Shown in pieces: positions 35,688 to 44,529 of a stretch of DNA of 64,000 nucleotides. Origin of the DNA: Bacillus solitudinis (GTDB lineage Bacteria > Bacillota > Bacilli > Bacillales > Bacillaceae_D). A program made the translations under genes and the position numbers. The notes below the pieces were generated by a model. It searched no databases and had not been told where the DNA came from. It saw nothing but the letters and a program-made list of their open reading frames with translations. Position 1 is the stretch's first letter, and each line of letters starts with the position of its first letter. The stretch is taken from NCBI RefSeq assembly GCF_002797395.1, contig NZ_KZ454943.1, positions 4,268,253 through 4,332,252 of the forward strand, in the 5' to 3' direction.

Positions 35688-35954
35688 ATGACGAGAAATA
35701 AATTACTCGTTCCCGAGGCGCACTCTGCAGTCAATCAGTTCAAAGGACAAGTTATGAATAGGAAAGGGTATCAAGCCTCCACACCTGAAGAGGTTAAATA
35801 TGAGGTTGCCAAAGATCTCGATATCCCCCTAAGACGAGGTGACAATGGCGAATTAACATCAAAACAGGCTGGACGAGTCGGCGGTCAAATTGGCGGTTCT
35901 ATGGTCAAAGAAATGATTAAAATCGCCCAAAATAAGCTATCTGAAGAGAAATGA
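35688..35954 (+). CDS. alpha/beta-type small acid-soluble spore protein
   Basis: 88 residues, slightly longer than the usual 60-75. The SASP core is clear: KYEVAKDLDIPLRRGDNGEL, containing the GPR protease site region, then TSKQAGRVGGQIGGSMVKEM. Alpha/beta SASPs coat DNA in the spore core and protect it from UV and heat, and are degraded at germination. It is expected to be made in the forespore under sigma-G. Ribosome site AAAGGGGG. The N-terminal extension (MTRNKLLVPEAHSA) fits the family. Confidence 0.9.
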   Translation: MTRNKLLVPEAHSAVNQFKGQVMNRKGYQASTPEEVKYEVAKDLDIPLRRGDNGELTSKQAGRVGGQIGGSMVKEMIKIAQNKLSEEK

Positions 35955-35986
35955 ACGTTTACTGATTAGATATTAGGAGGAACGAG

Positions 35987-36139
35987 ATGGACTCTTTCAA
36001 TAAGAAACAGCAAAATCAATCGAACAACGTGGAACAAGCGACCCAGAATAAATCGAACAATTCAAAAGCAAAACAGACAGGTAACGCCCAAAAAGATGGG
36101 TTTCGTTATGACTATGATGACTCTTCCGATTTAAAGTAA
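35987..36139 (+). CDS. Asn/Gln/Lys-rich small protein, probably spore-associated
   Basis: 50 residues, too short for many gene finders: MDSFNKKQQNQSNNVEQATQ start and an acidic FRYDYDDSSDLK end. Ribosome site TTAGGAGGAAC (35973-35983). The Gln/Asn-rich composition resembles gamma-type SASPs and other small spore proteins, but no repeat or Spx motif proves it. It follows the SASP gene by 32 bases and precedes a terminator. Confidence 0.6.
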   Translation: MDSFNKKQQNQSNNVEQATQNKSNNSKAKQTGNAQKDGFRYDYDDSSDLK

Positions 36140-36170
36140 GATGTGGAGATTATTGAAGCTTATGTATAGA

Positions 36171-36205
36171 GGATATCAAAAGGAATGACTCCTTTGATAT
36201 CCTTT
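36171..36205 (+). terminator. intrinsic terminator of the small spore-gene cluster
   Basis: GGATATCAAAAGGA / TCCTTTGATATCC with a short loop and TTTT. Confidence 0.85.
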
Positions 36206-36284
36206 TGTTGATAAGAGAATCGAGGATACACATGAATTGCAGTCTGTTATATTGCTTAGGGGCCATAATAATTACATCATATTT

Positions 36285-37091
36285 TTAAAGAGAGACGGTT
36301 CTTTTTTGTTTTTGACTAAAATAACACATTTCTTTAAAGCCAATTTCTTTTAATCTTTGTTGTACAGCCTGAAATTCATCACCAACACGGTCAGGATGAT
36401 GGGCATCGGAACCAAATGTGACGCTAACATTGTAGTGCAAGGCTCTTTCTAAAATATCATCTGCAGGGTACCAGCCACCACAATCTTTTGTTTTTCCTGA
36501 TGTATTAATCTCAATTGCGATACCTTGTTCTCCAATAACACGTAAGGTTGGTTCGATGATATTTGTCTGAATCCCAGAAAACTCGGGGTAAAAGCCTTTC
36601 ATTGCATCAATGTGACCGAGAATTTGAAACAATCCGCTACGAGCAGACTTTTCAATAAGATGATAATAGTTTTCTTTCGTTTCGATTTTTTGTCGCTCGG
36701 ATAAGCCTTCCCAGCGTCCTTTTTCAAAAATATTACTATCACCCACAAAGTGAACGGAGCCAATAACATAGTCGAAAGGGTGTTTCGTTAAATTGTTTCG
36801 ATAGACGTCAATATGTTCTAGAAAGAAATCACTTTCAATACCAAGAAGAACGTCTATTTTACCCTTATAGGCTTCTTTTAACCGTAAGACTTCTTCCACA
36901 TAACGGGTCAATTCTTGTTTACTCATCGCTATTTTCGGAAAAAGTTGGTCTTCCTCACTATAAAAAAAAGGCGTGTGATCAGAAATCCCAATCACGTCTA
37001 ATCCGCATTCAATCCCTGCTTTAATATACTCTTCAATCGTTCCAATCGCATGACCGCAGCGTTCGTGGTGAGTATGTAAATCAAATTTCAC
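36285..37091 (-). CDS. hisJ: histidinol-phosphatase, PHP family
   Basis: 268 residues, the normal HisJ/HisK length. PHP metal ligands: DLHTHHERCGH near the N-terminus, GISDHTPF, GIESDF, VIGSVHFV, GHIDAMKGF and FGSDAHHPD near the C-terminus. The enzyme removes phosphate from histidinol phosphate in histidine synthesis. It stands apart from any other his genes, as in B. subtilis. All expected metal-binding residues are present. Confidence 0.9.
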   Translation of the reverse strand: MKFDLHTHHERCGHAIGTIEEYIKAGIECGLDVIGISDHTPFFYSEEDQLFPKIAMSKQELTRYVEEVLRLKEAYKGKIDVLLGIESDFFLEHIDVYRNNLTKHPFDYVIGSVHFVGDSNIFEKGRWEGLSERQKIETKENYYHLIEKSARSGLFQILGHIDAMKGFYPEFSGIQTNIIEPTLRVIGEQGIAIEINTSGKTKDCGGWYPADDILERALHYNVSVTFGSDAHHPDRVGDEFQAVQQRLKEIGFKEMCYFSQKQKRTVSL

Positions 37092-37279
37092 TCAAGTAAC
37101 ACCCTTTCTAAAAATAGGTTATAAGGCTGTGAAAGAATTTGAAGCATTTCTATGATAGAAAAGTGTAGGTTTTCAGATGGCCTCTTTCTGTATAATTCAA
37201 CAAACTCCAGGTTAAACCTTTATATTTCTATTTCAAATTCGTAAGAACATCAAGCTAATATAGATTGGTTACTTATTGT

Positions 37280-38011
37280 CTAAAGATATCCATGATAAGT
37301 TGGTTTTAAATATGAGGAATGTACATAATCTATCATTGTTTTAAAGTCAAAAACAGGAAGTTTTACTTTGTCTTGAATGGTTCTCGAATAAGGGGGGAGG
37401 AAGCTGCATTCGAGTAAAATGATTTTAATACTTTTGTCTTCTTTTATTAGATTTAAAGTTGTTGTAATAATTTCTTGCTCATTTTTTTCATAATCTAACG
37501 TTCCGCTTTCGGCAATGCAAGCATTATAAAAATGTTTCGTATTTTCTAGGCCGCCTATTTTCACACGATTTTTTTCAATCCCAACCTCTTCTAGTACCCT
37601 GTCTGTAAGTTGTGTTGAATCGGCTGTTACTATCCCAACTTTGTCTTCTTTATCAAGCATAAGAAGCATAAAAGGTAGCTGTAGTAAACTTGAAAGAAAA
37701 ACAGGGACATTCAATGCTCTTCGTAATTCTTTTTGGTAAAGGAGCAAAAAGCCACAATCTCCTGTAATGGCTTTTGCTCCATCCTGAACAAGTTCTTTCC
37801 CTTTTGAGATTAGTTCTGGTAGCACACTTGAATCCATAGCAACCATTTTCTTAGCTGTGATATTTTTTAATGTTCGATAAAGCACAGGGTAGGGAAACGT
37901 TGTAGCATTGCCCACATCGCCTGGAATCATTGGTACAAAGGTATCTAGCATTAATATACCAATTGTGTGCCCGTAGAATACTTGTCCTTTATTTGCATGA
38001 TAAATCATCAT
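37280..38011 (-). CDS. Asp/Glu racemase superfamily protein
   Basis: 243 residues. Two Cys sites placed as in the racemase fold: AITGDCGFLLLYQKEL (N-lobe) and ILLECSFLPPYSRTIQ (C-lobe). Residues GILMLDTFVPMIPGDVGNAT mark the substrate side. Family members act on aspartate, glutamate or hydantoins; similar Bacillus proteins are annotated only as aspartate/glutamate racemase family. It is monocistronic and its 5' end lies about 100 bases from the left end of the Tn3-like element. Confidence 0.7.
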   Translation of the reverse strand: MMIYHANKGQVFYGHTIGILMLDTFVPMIPGDVGNATTFPYPVLYRTLKNITAKKMVAMDSSVLPELISKGKELVQDGAKAITGDCGFLLLYQKELRRALNVPVFLSSLLQLPFMLLMLDKEDKVGIVTADSTQLTDRVLEEVGIEKNRVKIGGLENTKHFYNACIAESGTLDYEKNEQEIITTTLNLIKEDKSIKIILLECSFLPPYSRTIQDKVKLPVFDFKTMIDYVHSSYLKPTYHGYL

Positions 38012-38115
38012 TGGCCCCTTCCGTTTATGGTAACTTTAGTATCACCAGCACGTTTCCACCTTATTAGGGGAAATAAGTCTAAATATCCAAGTTAGGAAGG
38101 GGGCATACCCTAAAC

Positions 38116-38153
38116 GGGGTACCGCCAACATTTTAACGAAAACTTACGCTAAG
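38116..38153 (+). repeat. left terminal inverted repeat of the Tn3-like element
   Basis: Begins GGGGTACCGCCAACATTTTA and continues to ACGCTAAG, like the 38-bp ends of Tn4430-group transposons. About 39 of 44 bases match the right end when read inward. Confidence 0.8.
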
Positions 38154-38170
38154 ACAAAATATGGATTATA

Positions 38171-38209
38171 AAAGCCTAATTTCTGACGCTAAAGAAAGTT
38201 AGGCTTTTT
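38171..38209. terminator. subterminal hairpin of the Tn3-like element, left side
   Basis: AAAGCCTAATTTC / GAAAGTTAGGCTTTTT with ACGCTAA in the loop. The right end carries a matching hairpin (47353-47392). It could stop transcription entering the element. Confidence 0.7.
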
Positions 38210-38291
38210 GAGGGTTGTTGTACGTTAATTTAAAAGAAGCGTGTGAAATATTAATAAAAGTTCACTTGTAGCAATCACCTTTATAAAAAAG

Positions 38292-38305
38292 TGAAAGCAC
38301 TTACA
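38292..38305 (+). promoter_or_regulatory. likely CcpA-binding cre site
   Basis: TGAAAGCACTTACA fits the cre consensus TGWAANCGNTNWCA with one mismatch. It lies 8 bases before the -35 box of the lacI-type gene, suggesting carbon catabolite control. Confidence 0.6.
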
Positions 38306-38313
38306 AAAAAGTG

Positions 38314-38343
38314 TTGACATCAGATTGGTTTTGACTTTATAAT
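38314..38343 (+). promoter_or_regulatory. promoter of the lacI-type regulator gene
   Basis: TTGACA (38314-38319), 18-base spacer, TATAAT (38338-38343). Confidence 0.75.
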
Positions 38344-38353
38344 AAATCTAGTT

Positions 38354-38373
38354 AATCGATTACGTAATCGATT
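38354..38373. promoter_or_regulatory. LacI-family operator 1
   Basis: AATCGATTACGTAATCGATT is a perfect 20-bp palindrome just downstream of the -10 box. An identical copy lies before the transporter operon, so the regulator probably controls itself and the operon. Confidence 0.8.
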
Positions 38374-38401
38374 TTATAACAAATGAGATTTGGTGATTAG
38401 T

Positions 38402-39472
38402 ATGAAAAATAAAAATGGTGTACGTATTAAAGATGTTGCTGAGAAAGCTAAAGTATCTACTGCAACAGTATCACATGTAATTAATAAAACTAGATATGTA
38501 TCTGAAGAAATTAGTAAAAAAGTGAATGAGGTAATGAAGGAACTTAACTACCAACCCAATTCTGCAGCAAGAAGTTTAAGAAGTTCTAGGACAAATACAA
38601 TAGGATTTATCATTCCATTAAAACGTGAGGACACTTCAAAATCTTTTTTTATGCACATTGCAGAAGGTATCGAGGAAAAATTAAAAAGTAAGGGGTATAA
38701 TTTAATATTCAGTAATTCAAAAGAAGATCCCGAACAAGAATTAAACCTTATAAAAATGTTTAACACACAAGTTGATGGTTTAATTTTGGCTCCTACAAAC
38801 GAAGACTTTAAGAACATAAAAGACACGGTTGATAGTAACTTCCCAATAGTCATGATTGATAGATTGCCTATTGGTTATGATGGAGATTATGTTTTAGTAG
38901 ATAATTTTCAAGGGACATATGAAGGGGTCACTGATTTGATTCAATCTGGTTATAATAATATTGGCTTTTTAAGTTCTGGCTTAGGAATAACTACTTCTAT
39001 TGAAAAATTTGAAGCTTTCAGAGTTGGAATAAAAAATGACAACATATATTTTAATCCTAATAATGAAAGATTTGAAGCATACAAGGCTGCACTATCAAAT
39101 AATAAAGTAAGTTTTAATCCCAATTATGTATTATTTGGTGAGTCCTCTTTTCAATCAGGATATGATCTTACTAATCAATTAATATCAAAAGGCATCGATG
39201 CTTTATTTATAGCGAACAACATAATGACTATGGGTTCGATTTTATGTATTCAAGAACAGAAAATGAAAATTCCAAATGACATTGCTGTTATCTGTTATGA
39301 CAATTATGACTGGACAGAAATTACTACTCCACCCCTGTCAGCAATTAAACAACCTGCATTTGATATAGGTGTGCGAGCTGCAGAGTCGATTCTGAACAGA
39401 ATAAAAAATCCCAACTCTAATTGGGACCAAATTCAATTAAAGACCGAAAATCTAAAAAGATCTTCGTATTAA
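38402..39472 (+). CDS. LacI-family repressor of the fructan/DFA cluster
   Basis: 356 residues from the ATG at 38402 (GGTGATT upstream). N-terminal helix-turn-helix RIKDVAEKAKVSTATVSHVI and hinge NYQPNSAARSLRS; periplasmic-binding-protein fold follows (GFIIPLKRED, GLILAPTNED, IAVICYDNYDW). Odd: residues about 201-221 and 222-242 are a tandem duplication, EKFEAFRVGI...FNPNN and ERFEAYKAAL...FNPNY, in register at 63 bases per copy, lengthening the C-terminal-lobe loop. Two identical palindromes flank the gene and are probable operators. Inducer presumed to be the imported sugar or a product. Confidence 0.87.
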   Translation: MKNKNGVRIKDVAEKAKVSTATVSHVINKTRYVSEEISKKVNEVMKELNYQPNSAARSLRSSRTNTIGFIIPLKREDTSKSFFMHIAEGIEEKLKSKGYNLIFSNSKEDPEQELNLIKMFNTQVDGLILAPTNEDFKNIKDTVDSNFPIVMIDRLPIGYDGDYVLVDNFQGTYEGVTDLIQSGYNNIGFLSSGLGITTSIEKFEAFRVGIKNDNIYFNPNNERFEAYKAALSNNKVSFNPNYVLFGESSFQSGYDLTNQLISKGIDALFIANNIMTMGSILCIQEQKMKIPNDIAVICYDNYDWTEITTPPLSAIKQPAFDIGVRAAESILNRIKNPNSNWDQIQLKTENLKRSSY

Positions 39473-39494
39473 ATTGATTTTGTACGATTTACGT

Positions 39495-39514
39495 AATCGA
39501 TTACGTAATCGATT
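39495..39514. promoter_or_regulatory. LacI-family operator 2
   Basis: Exact copy of the 20-bp palindrome at 38354, with an extra half-site (CGATTTACGTAATCG) overlapping on the left. It lies 120 bases before the binding-protein gene. Confidence 0.8.
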
Positions 39515-39632
39515 GCGGAATCGCACAAAAAATAGTAGTTGTAAGGTATATTAATTAAAGGAGGTGTCATTTTTTTAGCAGTACTATTTAAAAATATATT
39601 TATTATGAGAAGGTATGAAGGGGGTAATTAAT

Positions 39633-40949
39633 TTGAGGAAATCACCATTTCTAATTGGTATTTCATTACTTATTGTGTTGGTATCTGCTTGTAGTTCGGA
39701 TAATGAAGTCAGTAATAATACAAATAAAAGTAATAGTGATCAGACATTAACCGTTCTTGTTGAAGGTGGTAGTCCAGCTCAAACAGTTGCAGAGCTTACA
39801 AAAGAAGAGTTCGAAGAAAATACTGGCTATGAGGTTATCATCGAGTCAGTACCATATTCAGGTGTATATGACAGAATGAGAACAGAATTAACGTCTGGTG
39901 CGGGGGCCTTCGACGTTGCAACAATTGATACCATTTGGTTACCGGCTCTTTACAAAGGCTTAGAGCCAATTCAAGAAGAAATAACTGATGATATGGAGAA
40001 CGATTTATTCCCTGGTTTAATAGACGGGGCTTCAATGGATGGAAATGTTTATGGGCTCCCGACTTGGACAAACTCTAAAATTCTACTCTACAGGAAAGAT
40101 TTATTTAATGACTCCAATAATCAAGATGAATTTTCTGAGGAATTCGGGTATGAGCTTTCACCTCCGGAAACTTGGGATCAATACAAGGATGTAGCCAGTT
40201 TCTTTGGAAAAAATGAGAAGTATCCTGAATTATATGGTACTAGTGTTTTTGGAGCCACGTCAGGTGACTCAGTGGCGAGTTGGTTAGATCATGTGGCTCA
40301 GGCTGGGGCGGAATCCTTAGTGATTGATGAATCTGGTGAAGTTATTGTAAATGACGAGAACCATGTAGCAGCTTTAGAATTTCTTAATGATTTAGTGAAT
40401 GAGGAAGGTGTAGTTCCAGAAGGGGTTCTGGAAACAGCTTCGGCAGAAACATCAGAATTATTTTATAATGGTAAGTTAGCAATGATGTTAGCATGGGGGC
40501 ATTTCTTTGTTCCTTCAAATGATCCAGATACATCAGATGTAGCCGGGGATGTAGGTGCGGCTCCAATGATTGCAGGAGATGGCGGAATAGGTGTTGTCCC
40601 TGGGCCTTGGTATCAGGTCATTCCATCTTCATCACAGAAAAAGGATATTGCTAAAGAATATTTGTTATTTTTGTACGAAAATAATGAATTGTATGCAGAT
40701 GCTCTAGGTGTTGCTGCTAGACAGTCAGTCTTCGAAGAGTATGGTCAACAAGAGGAGTTTGCACATTTAAACGAGTTAGCTACCACATTAAACGGAAACC
40801 AAACTCAAAATAGACCGTCAACGGAAAAATGGGAAGAAATTGAAAGCGAAGCCTTACTTCCAGCAGTTCAAAGTGTATTTAGTGGTTCACTAACACCGCA
40901 AGAAGCCTTAGATAAGGCGAAAGAAGTAATTAAAGGAATAGTGAACTAG
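39633..40949 (+). CDS. ABC sugar transporter, lipoprotein binding subunit
   Basis: 438 residues from a TTG start behind AAGGGGG. Signal peptide with lipobox LVSAC (Cys near 20), so anchored outside the membrane. Family-1 solute-binding fold with SGAGAFDVATIDTIWLP and the C-terminal KEYLLFLYENNEL / ALLPAVQSVFSG blocks. It captures the oligosaccharide for the two permeases that follow. An mRNA-stabilising hairpin lies after the gene. No ATPase gene is present; a shared MsmX/MsmK-type ATPase elsewhere is the usual partner of such CUT1 importers. Confidence 0.85.
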   Translation: MRKSPFLIGISLLIVLVSACSSDNEVSNNTNKSNSDQTLTVLVEGGSPAQTVAELTKEEFEENTGYEVIIESVPYSGVYDRMRTELTSGAGAFDVATIDTIWLPALYKGLEPIQEEITDDMENDLFPGLIDGASMDGNVYGLPTWTNSKILLYRKDLFNDSNNQDEFSEEFGYELSPPETWDQYKDVASFFGKNEKYPELYGTSVFGATSGDSVASWLDHVAQAGAESLVIDESGEVIVNDENHVAALEFLNDLVNEEGVVPEGVLETASAETSELFYNGKLAMMLAWGHFFVPSNDPDTSDVAGDVGAAPMIAGDGGIGVVPGPWYQVIPSSSQKKDIAKEYLLFLYENNELYADALGVAARQSVFEEYGQQEEFAHLNELATTLNGNQTQNRPSTEKWEEIESEALLPAVQSVFSGSLTPQEALDKAKEVIKGIVN

Positions 40950-40960
40950 AGATAACTAAA

Positions 40961-40994
40961 TTTAAATGGGTAGGGGACATCCCTATCCATTTAA
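40961..40994 (+). terminator. intra-operon hairpin after the binding-protein gene
   Basis: TTTAAATGGGTAGGG / CCCTATCCATTTAAA with a 5-base loop and no long T-run. Such hairpins usually protect the binding-protein transcript and reduce downstream expression. Confidence 0.6.
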
Positions 40995-41020
40995 AAAATA
41001 TTATCGAAGTGAGTGATAGT

Positions 41021-41902
41021 ATGACAAAAGAATCGAGAGTTTCCATTTATTTTTTCGCTCCTGCAGGAATTTTTATGTTAGTTTTTTTGTTCTTTCCTGT
41101 AGCCTTGCTAGTTAGAGATAGTTTCTTTGAAATCGATATGATTGCTCAAGGTAGAGGTACATTTGTCGGTTTGAGTAATTACATTGAGGCAATAAGATCT
41201 GAAAGATTTATTGATACAACAATGAACACGATCATTTATGTCGTAGTAGCAGTAGGTTTCGAATTAGTACTAGGATTATTTTTTGCTTTGTTATTGAATA
41301 CTGCTTTTAAAGGGCATGGTATTGTAAGAACAATAATGCTAGCTCCGTTAATGCTAGCCCCTTTAGTAACAGGTTTAATATGGAGATTCATGTTAAATAA
41401 CCAATTTGGAATAGTAAATAAGCTACTCTACGATTTTAACATTACTTCAAGTAGACATGCAATTCAATGGTTATCAGATGAGAGATTTGCTTTACTATCG
41501 ACAATAATTGCGGATATATGGTTAACAACTCCATTTATGATGTTAGTTTTATTAGCCGGACTTCAAGGGATTTCTAAAACATTATATGAATCAGCCGATA
41601 TTGATGGGGCGAATAAAATACAAACATTTCTCTATGTGACGCTACCATCGCTGTTTCCAGTAATGATTGTAGCTGTGCTCATTCGGACCGTTGATGCTGC
41701 TAGAACCTTTGATATTGTATGGGTGTTAACACAAGGGGGACCATCAAATTCATCAGAAGTATTAAGCACTTACATGTACAAAACACTTACTAGATATGGG
41801 CAAGTTGGAGAATCAAGTGCAATGGCAGTAATATTCATTACTCTCTTGTTAGTAATAAGCTCATACTTCTTAATAGCAATGTTCAAGGCTAACAAGAAAT
41901 AG
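41021..41902 (+). CDS. ABC sugar transporter permease (MalF/UgpA type)
   Basis: 293 residues with six membrane helices. The EAA loop that docks the ATPase is YESADIDGANKIQTFLYVTL. The ATG at 41021 is preferred to the GTG at 41009, but ribosome sites are weak for both. It lies between the binding protein and the second permease (15-base gap). Confidence 0.87.
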   Translation: MTKESRVSIYFFAPAGIFMLVFLFFPVALLVRDSFFEIDMIAQGRGTFVGLSNYIEAIRSERFIDTTMNTIIYVVVAVGFELVLGLFFALLLNTAFKGHGIVRTIMLAPLMLAPLVTGLIWRFMLNNQFGIVNKLLYDFNITSSRHAIQWLSDERFALLSTIIADIWLTTPFMMLVLLAGLQGISKTLYESADIDGANKIQTFLYVTLPSLFPVMIVAVLIRTVDAARTFDIVWVLTQGGPSNSSEVLSTYMYKTLTRYGQVGESSAMAVIFITLLLVISSYFLIAMFKANKK

Positions 41903-41917
41903 AAAGGAAGATATAAA

Positions 41918-42787
41918 TTGAGTCAACCTAATGCAAGAATTTCTAATGAGAATACGCTAGGAAGACTATTTAAGAAGAATAAAACAATTATCGGTTTAAT
42001 TACCACTGTCCTAGCACTACTATTTATTAGTCCATATATCTATATAGTCTTGACGTCTATTAAACCTTCATCAGATGCGATCAGTCCATCACCAACATTT
42101 TTTCCGCGAGAATTATCATTCGAAAACTATGTGACAATGTTTAATCAGATGCCCATTGCAAGATACTTTTTCAATAGTTTTATTACAGCTTCAATTAGTA
42201 CAATATTAGCTGTTTTCTTAGGAGCGCTTGCAGCATATGGACTGTCTAGGTTTTCTTCGAAAACAGGGAATATATTCCTTCTACTAACATTGTGTGTTCG
42301 AATGGTCCCAATGATCAGTATAGCAATACCGATGTATATTATCATTAATGGAATGGGGCTAATTGATACTAGAGTTGCCTTAATCATTACCTATACGGCC
42401 ATCAATGTTCCTTTTGCAATATGGCTCATGATCGGATTTTTCAAAAATATTCCAAAAGAATTTGATGAAGCAGCTAGAATTGATGGGTGCAATATTTTAA
42501 CAGCATTTATTAAAGTGATACTTCCTGTATCTCTCCCTGGATTAGCTACAGCGGCAATATTTTGTTTCATGTTAGCCTGGAATGATTTCTTATTTGCATT
42601 ACTATTGACTAGTACCAAAGCAAAAACTGCGACTGTTGGAATTTCAGAATTTTTGACAGCATATAACTTGGATCTAGGCCCAATGACAGCTGCCGCTGTA
42701 AGTTTCAGTTTGCCAGTAATGGTATTTTCAATCTTAGTTCAGAGGTACATTGTCAGTGGTATGACACTAGGTGCTGTAAAAGAATAA
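41918..42787 (+). CDS. ABC sugar transporter permease (MalG/AraQ type)
   Basis: 289 residues from a TTG start behind AGGAAG. Six membrane helices and the EAA motif FDEAARIDGCNILTAFIKVI near residue 195. It forms the membrane channel with the upstream permease. The end MTLGAVKE is typical of MalG-type proteins. Confidence 0.87.
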   Translation: MSQPNARISNENTLGRLFKKNKTIIGLITTVLALLFISPYIYIVLTSIKPSSDAISPSPTFFPRELSFENYVTMFNQMPIARYFFNSFITASISTILAVFLGALAAYGLSRFSSKTGNIFLLLTLCVRMVPMISIAIPMYIIINGMGLIDTRVALIITYTAINVPFAIWLMIGFFKNIPKEFDEAARIDGCNILTAFIKVILPVSLPGLATAAIFCFMLAWNDFLFALLLTSTKAKTATVGISEFLTAYNLDLGPMTAAAVSFSLPVMVFSILVQRYIVSGMTLGAVKE

Positions 42788-43053
42788 TAAGTGTATTTTA
42801 GAACACTAGTGTTGCTACCTCCAGATAATGGATTCACATCATCGAAGAGAAGTCAGTGCTGCAAGGAACGTTTTCCCTACCAGTCGCACTTTCTTAAATG
42901 TATAAAATAGCTAAATGGACACTGCTGTTTTGCGATTTTACTCTATAAGTAGTGCTTACCTATCTAATTTGGTCGGCGAAAGTTAAGTGAGAACTTATAC
43001 GAAATCTAATTATTGTTTTAAATTATTCTATATTGAAATAGGAGAATTCTATG

Positions 43054-44517
43054 ATGATATATCATGAGAAAGAAAAACAAAAAGCAAATGATTTTATTAC
43101 CAAGCTAAGGAAAGAAACACAAAAGAGCCAGTACAGGTTGAATTATCATTTTATGGCACCTACTGGTTGGATTAATGATCCTAATGGTCTTGTCTTCTAT
43201 AAAGGTGAGTACCATATTTTTTATCAACATGATCCTTATAGTCCAGAATGGGGGCCAATGCATTGGGGACATGCAAAGAGTCGAGATTTAATTAATTGGG
43301 ACCACTTGCCAATTGCTTTAGCTCCTTCAGAGGAATATGACAATGGAACAGTTAATGATCATGGGTGCTTTTCAGGTAGTGCTATTGTTAAAAATGATCA
43401 TTTATATCTGTTTTATACGGGTCACTCAATTGAAAAAGATCCAATGCAAGTTCAATGTATGGCGACCAGCCAAGATGGAATAAACTTCAAAAAGCATGAC
43501 GGAAATCCCATAATTACTGACTTTCCGAAAGATGGAACAAAGGATTTTCGTGATCCTAAAGTATGGCAGTACGAAGAATTTTTTTATATGATTGTTGGCT
43601 CAAAAAAAGATGGAATAGGTAAAGCGCTCTTATATCAATCTAAAGATCTTTATGAATGGAAATATATCGGAGTAGTAGCCGAGAGTGATGGAACTCAAGG
43701 AGATATGTGGGAATGTCCAGATTTGTTTTCATTGGATAATAAGGATGTCCTTATCGTCTCACCTATGTACGGCACAAAAAACGAAAAACCATTTTATACC
43801 ATCGGTCATATGAGCTACAAGACTAAACAATTTACCCAAGGACAAGAATATACTTTAGATTATGGTTCTGATTTTTATGCACCACAAACTTTCGTAGATG
43901 ATAAAAATAGGCGCATTATGATTGCATGGATGGACATGTGGTTTACACATAAACCATCTCAGAAAGAAGGATGGGCTGGTGCGATGACTTTCCCTCGTGA
44001 ATTGAAAGTCATTGATAATAAATTATACCAACTGCCAGTTAAGGAGATAGAATCTTTAAGAGAGAATCTAAAAGAATTTCAGTCATTCCAATATGAAAAT
44101 GAATATATGATAGATTCTCAACAATCTGTATCGTCTGAGATTCAAATTGTCTACGATATCGCACAAAGTACCTCAAATGAGTTCGGTTTATTTGTTAGGT
44201 CAAGTGAAGATGGTCACGAACTAACGAAAATTATAATAGATATAATGAAACAAGAAGTCATTGTGGACCGTAATTTATCTGGAACTGGTGAAAAAAGTGT
44301 TTCGCGAGCTCCTATTTCACTTATAAATGGTAAATTAGAATTAAGAATATTATTAGATACAACTTCAGTTGAATTGTTTATAAACGGTGGAGAGCAAGTT
44401 ATTACAAAGCGTATCTTCCCAAATCTAAACAGCAATTTATGTAAGCTATTTGCATCAGCAGGGAAAATAAAAATTGAAGACCTTAAAGTATGGTCAATCA
44501 AAAAAGTAATAGATTGA
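43054..44517 (+). CDS. glycoside hydrolase family 32, sucrose-6-phosphate hydrolase / beta-fructosidase
   Basis: 487 residues; ATG behind AGGAG (an extra ATG at 43051 is equally possible). GH32 catalytic triad: nucleophile Asp42 in WINDPNG, transition-state Asp in FRDPK and acid/base Glu in WECPDLF. Five-bladed propeller followed by the beta-sandwich (about 340-487). No signal peptide, so it works in the cytosol on imported sucrose, inulobiose or phosphorylated sucrose. Because uptake here is by ABC transport rather than PTS, an unphosphorylated fructoside is the likely substrate. Confidence 0.9.
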   Translation: MIYHEKEKQKANDFITKLRKETQKSQYRLNYHFMAPTGWINDPNGLVFYKGEYHIFYQHDPYSPEWGPMHWGHAKSRDLINWDHLPIALAPSEEYDNGTVNDHGCFSGSAIVKNDHLYLFYTGHSIEKDPMQVQCMATSQDGINFKKHDGNPIITDFPKDGTKDFRDPKVWQYEEFFYMIVGSKKDGIGKALLYQSKDLYEWKYIGVVAESDGTQGDMWECPDLFSLDNKDVLIVSPMYGTKNEKPFYTIGHMSYKTKQFTQGQEYTLDYGSDFYAPQTFVDDKNRRIMIAWMDMWFTHKPSQKEGWAGAMTFPRELKVIDNKLYQLPVKEIESLRENLKEFQSFQYENEYMIDSQQSVSSEIQIVYDIAQSTSNEFGLFVRSSEDGHELTKIIIDIMKQEVIVDRNLSGTGEKSVSRAPISLINGKLELRILLDTTSVELFINGGEQVITKRIFPNLNSNLCKLFASAGKIKIEDLKVWSIKKVID

Positions 44518-44529
44518 GGAGGAAGAAAA

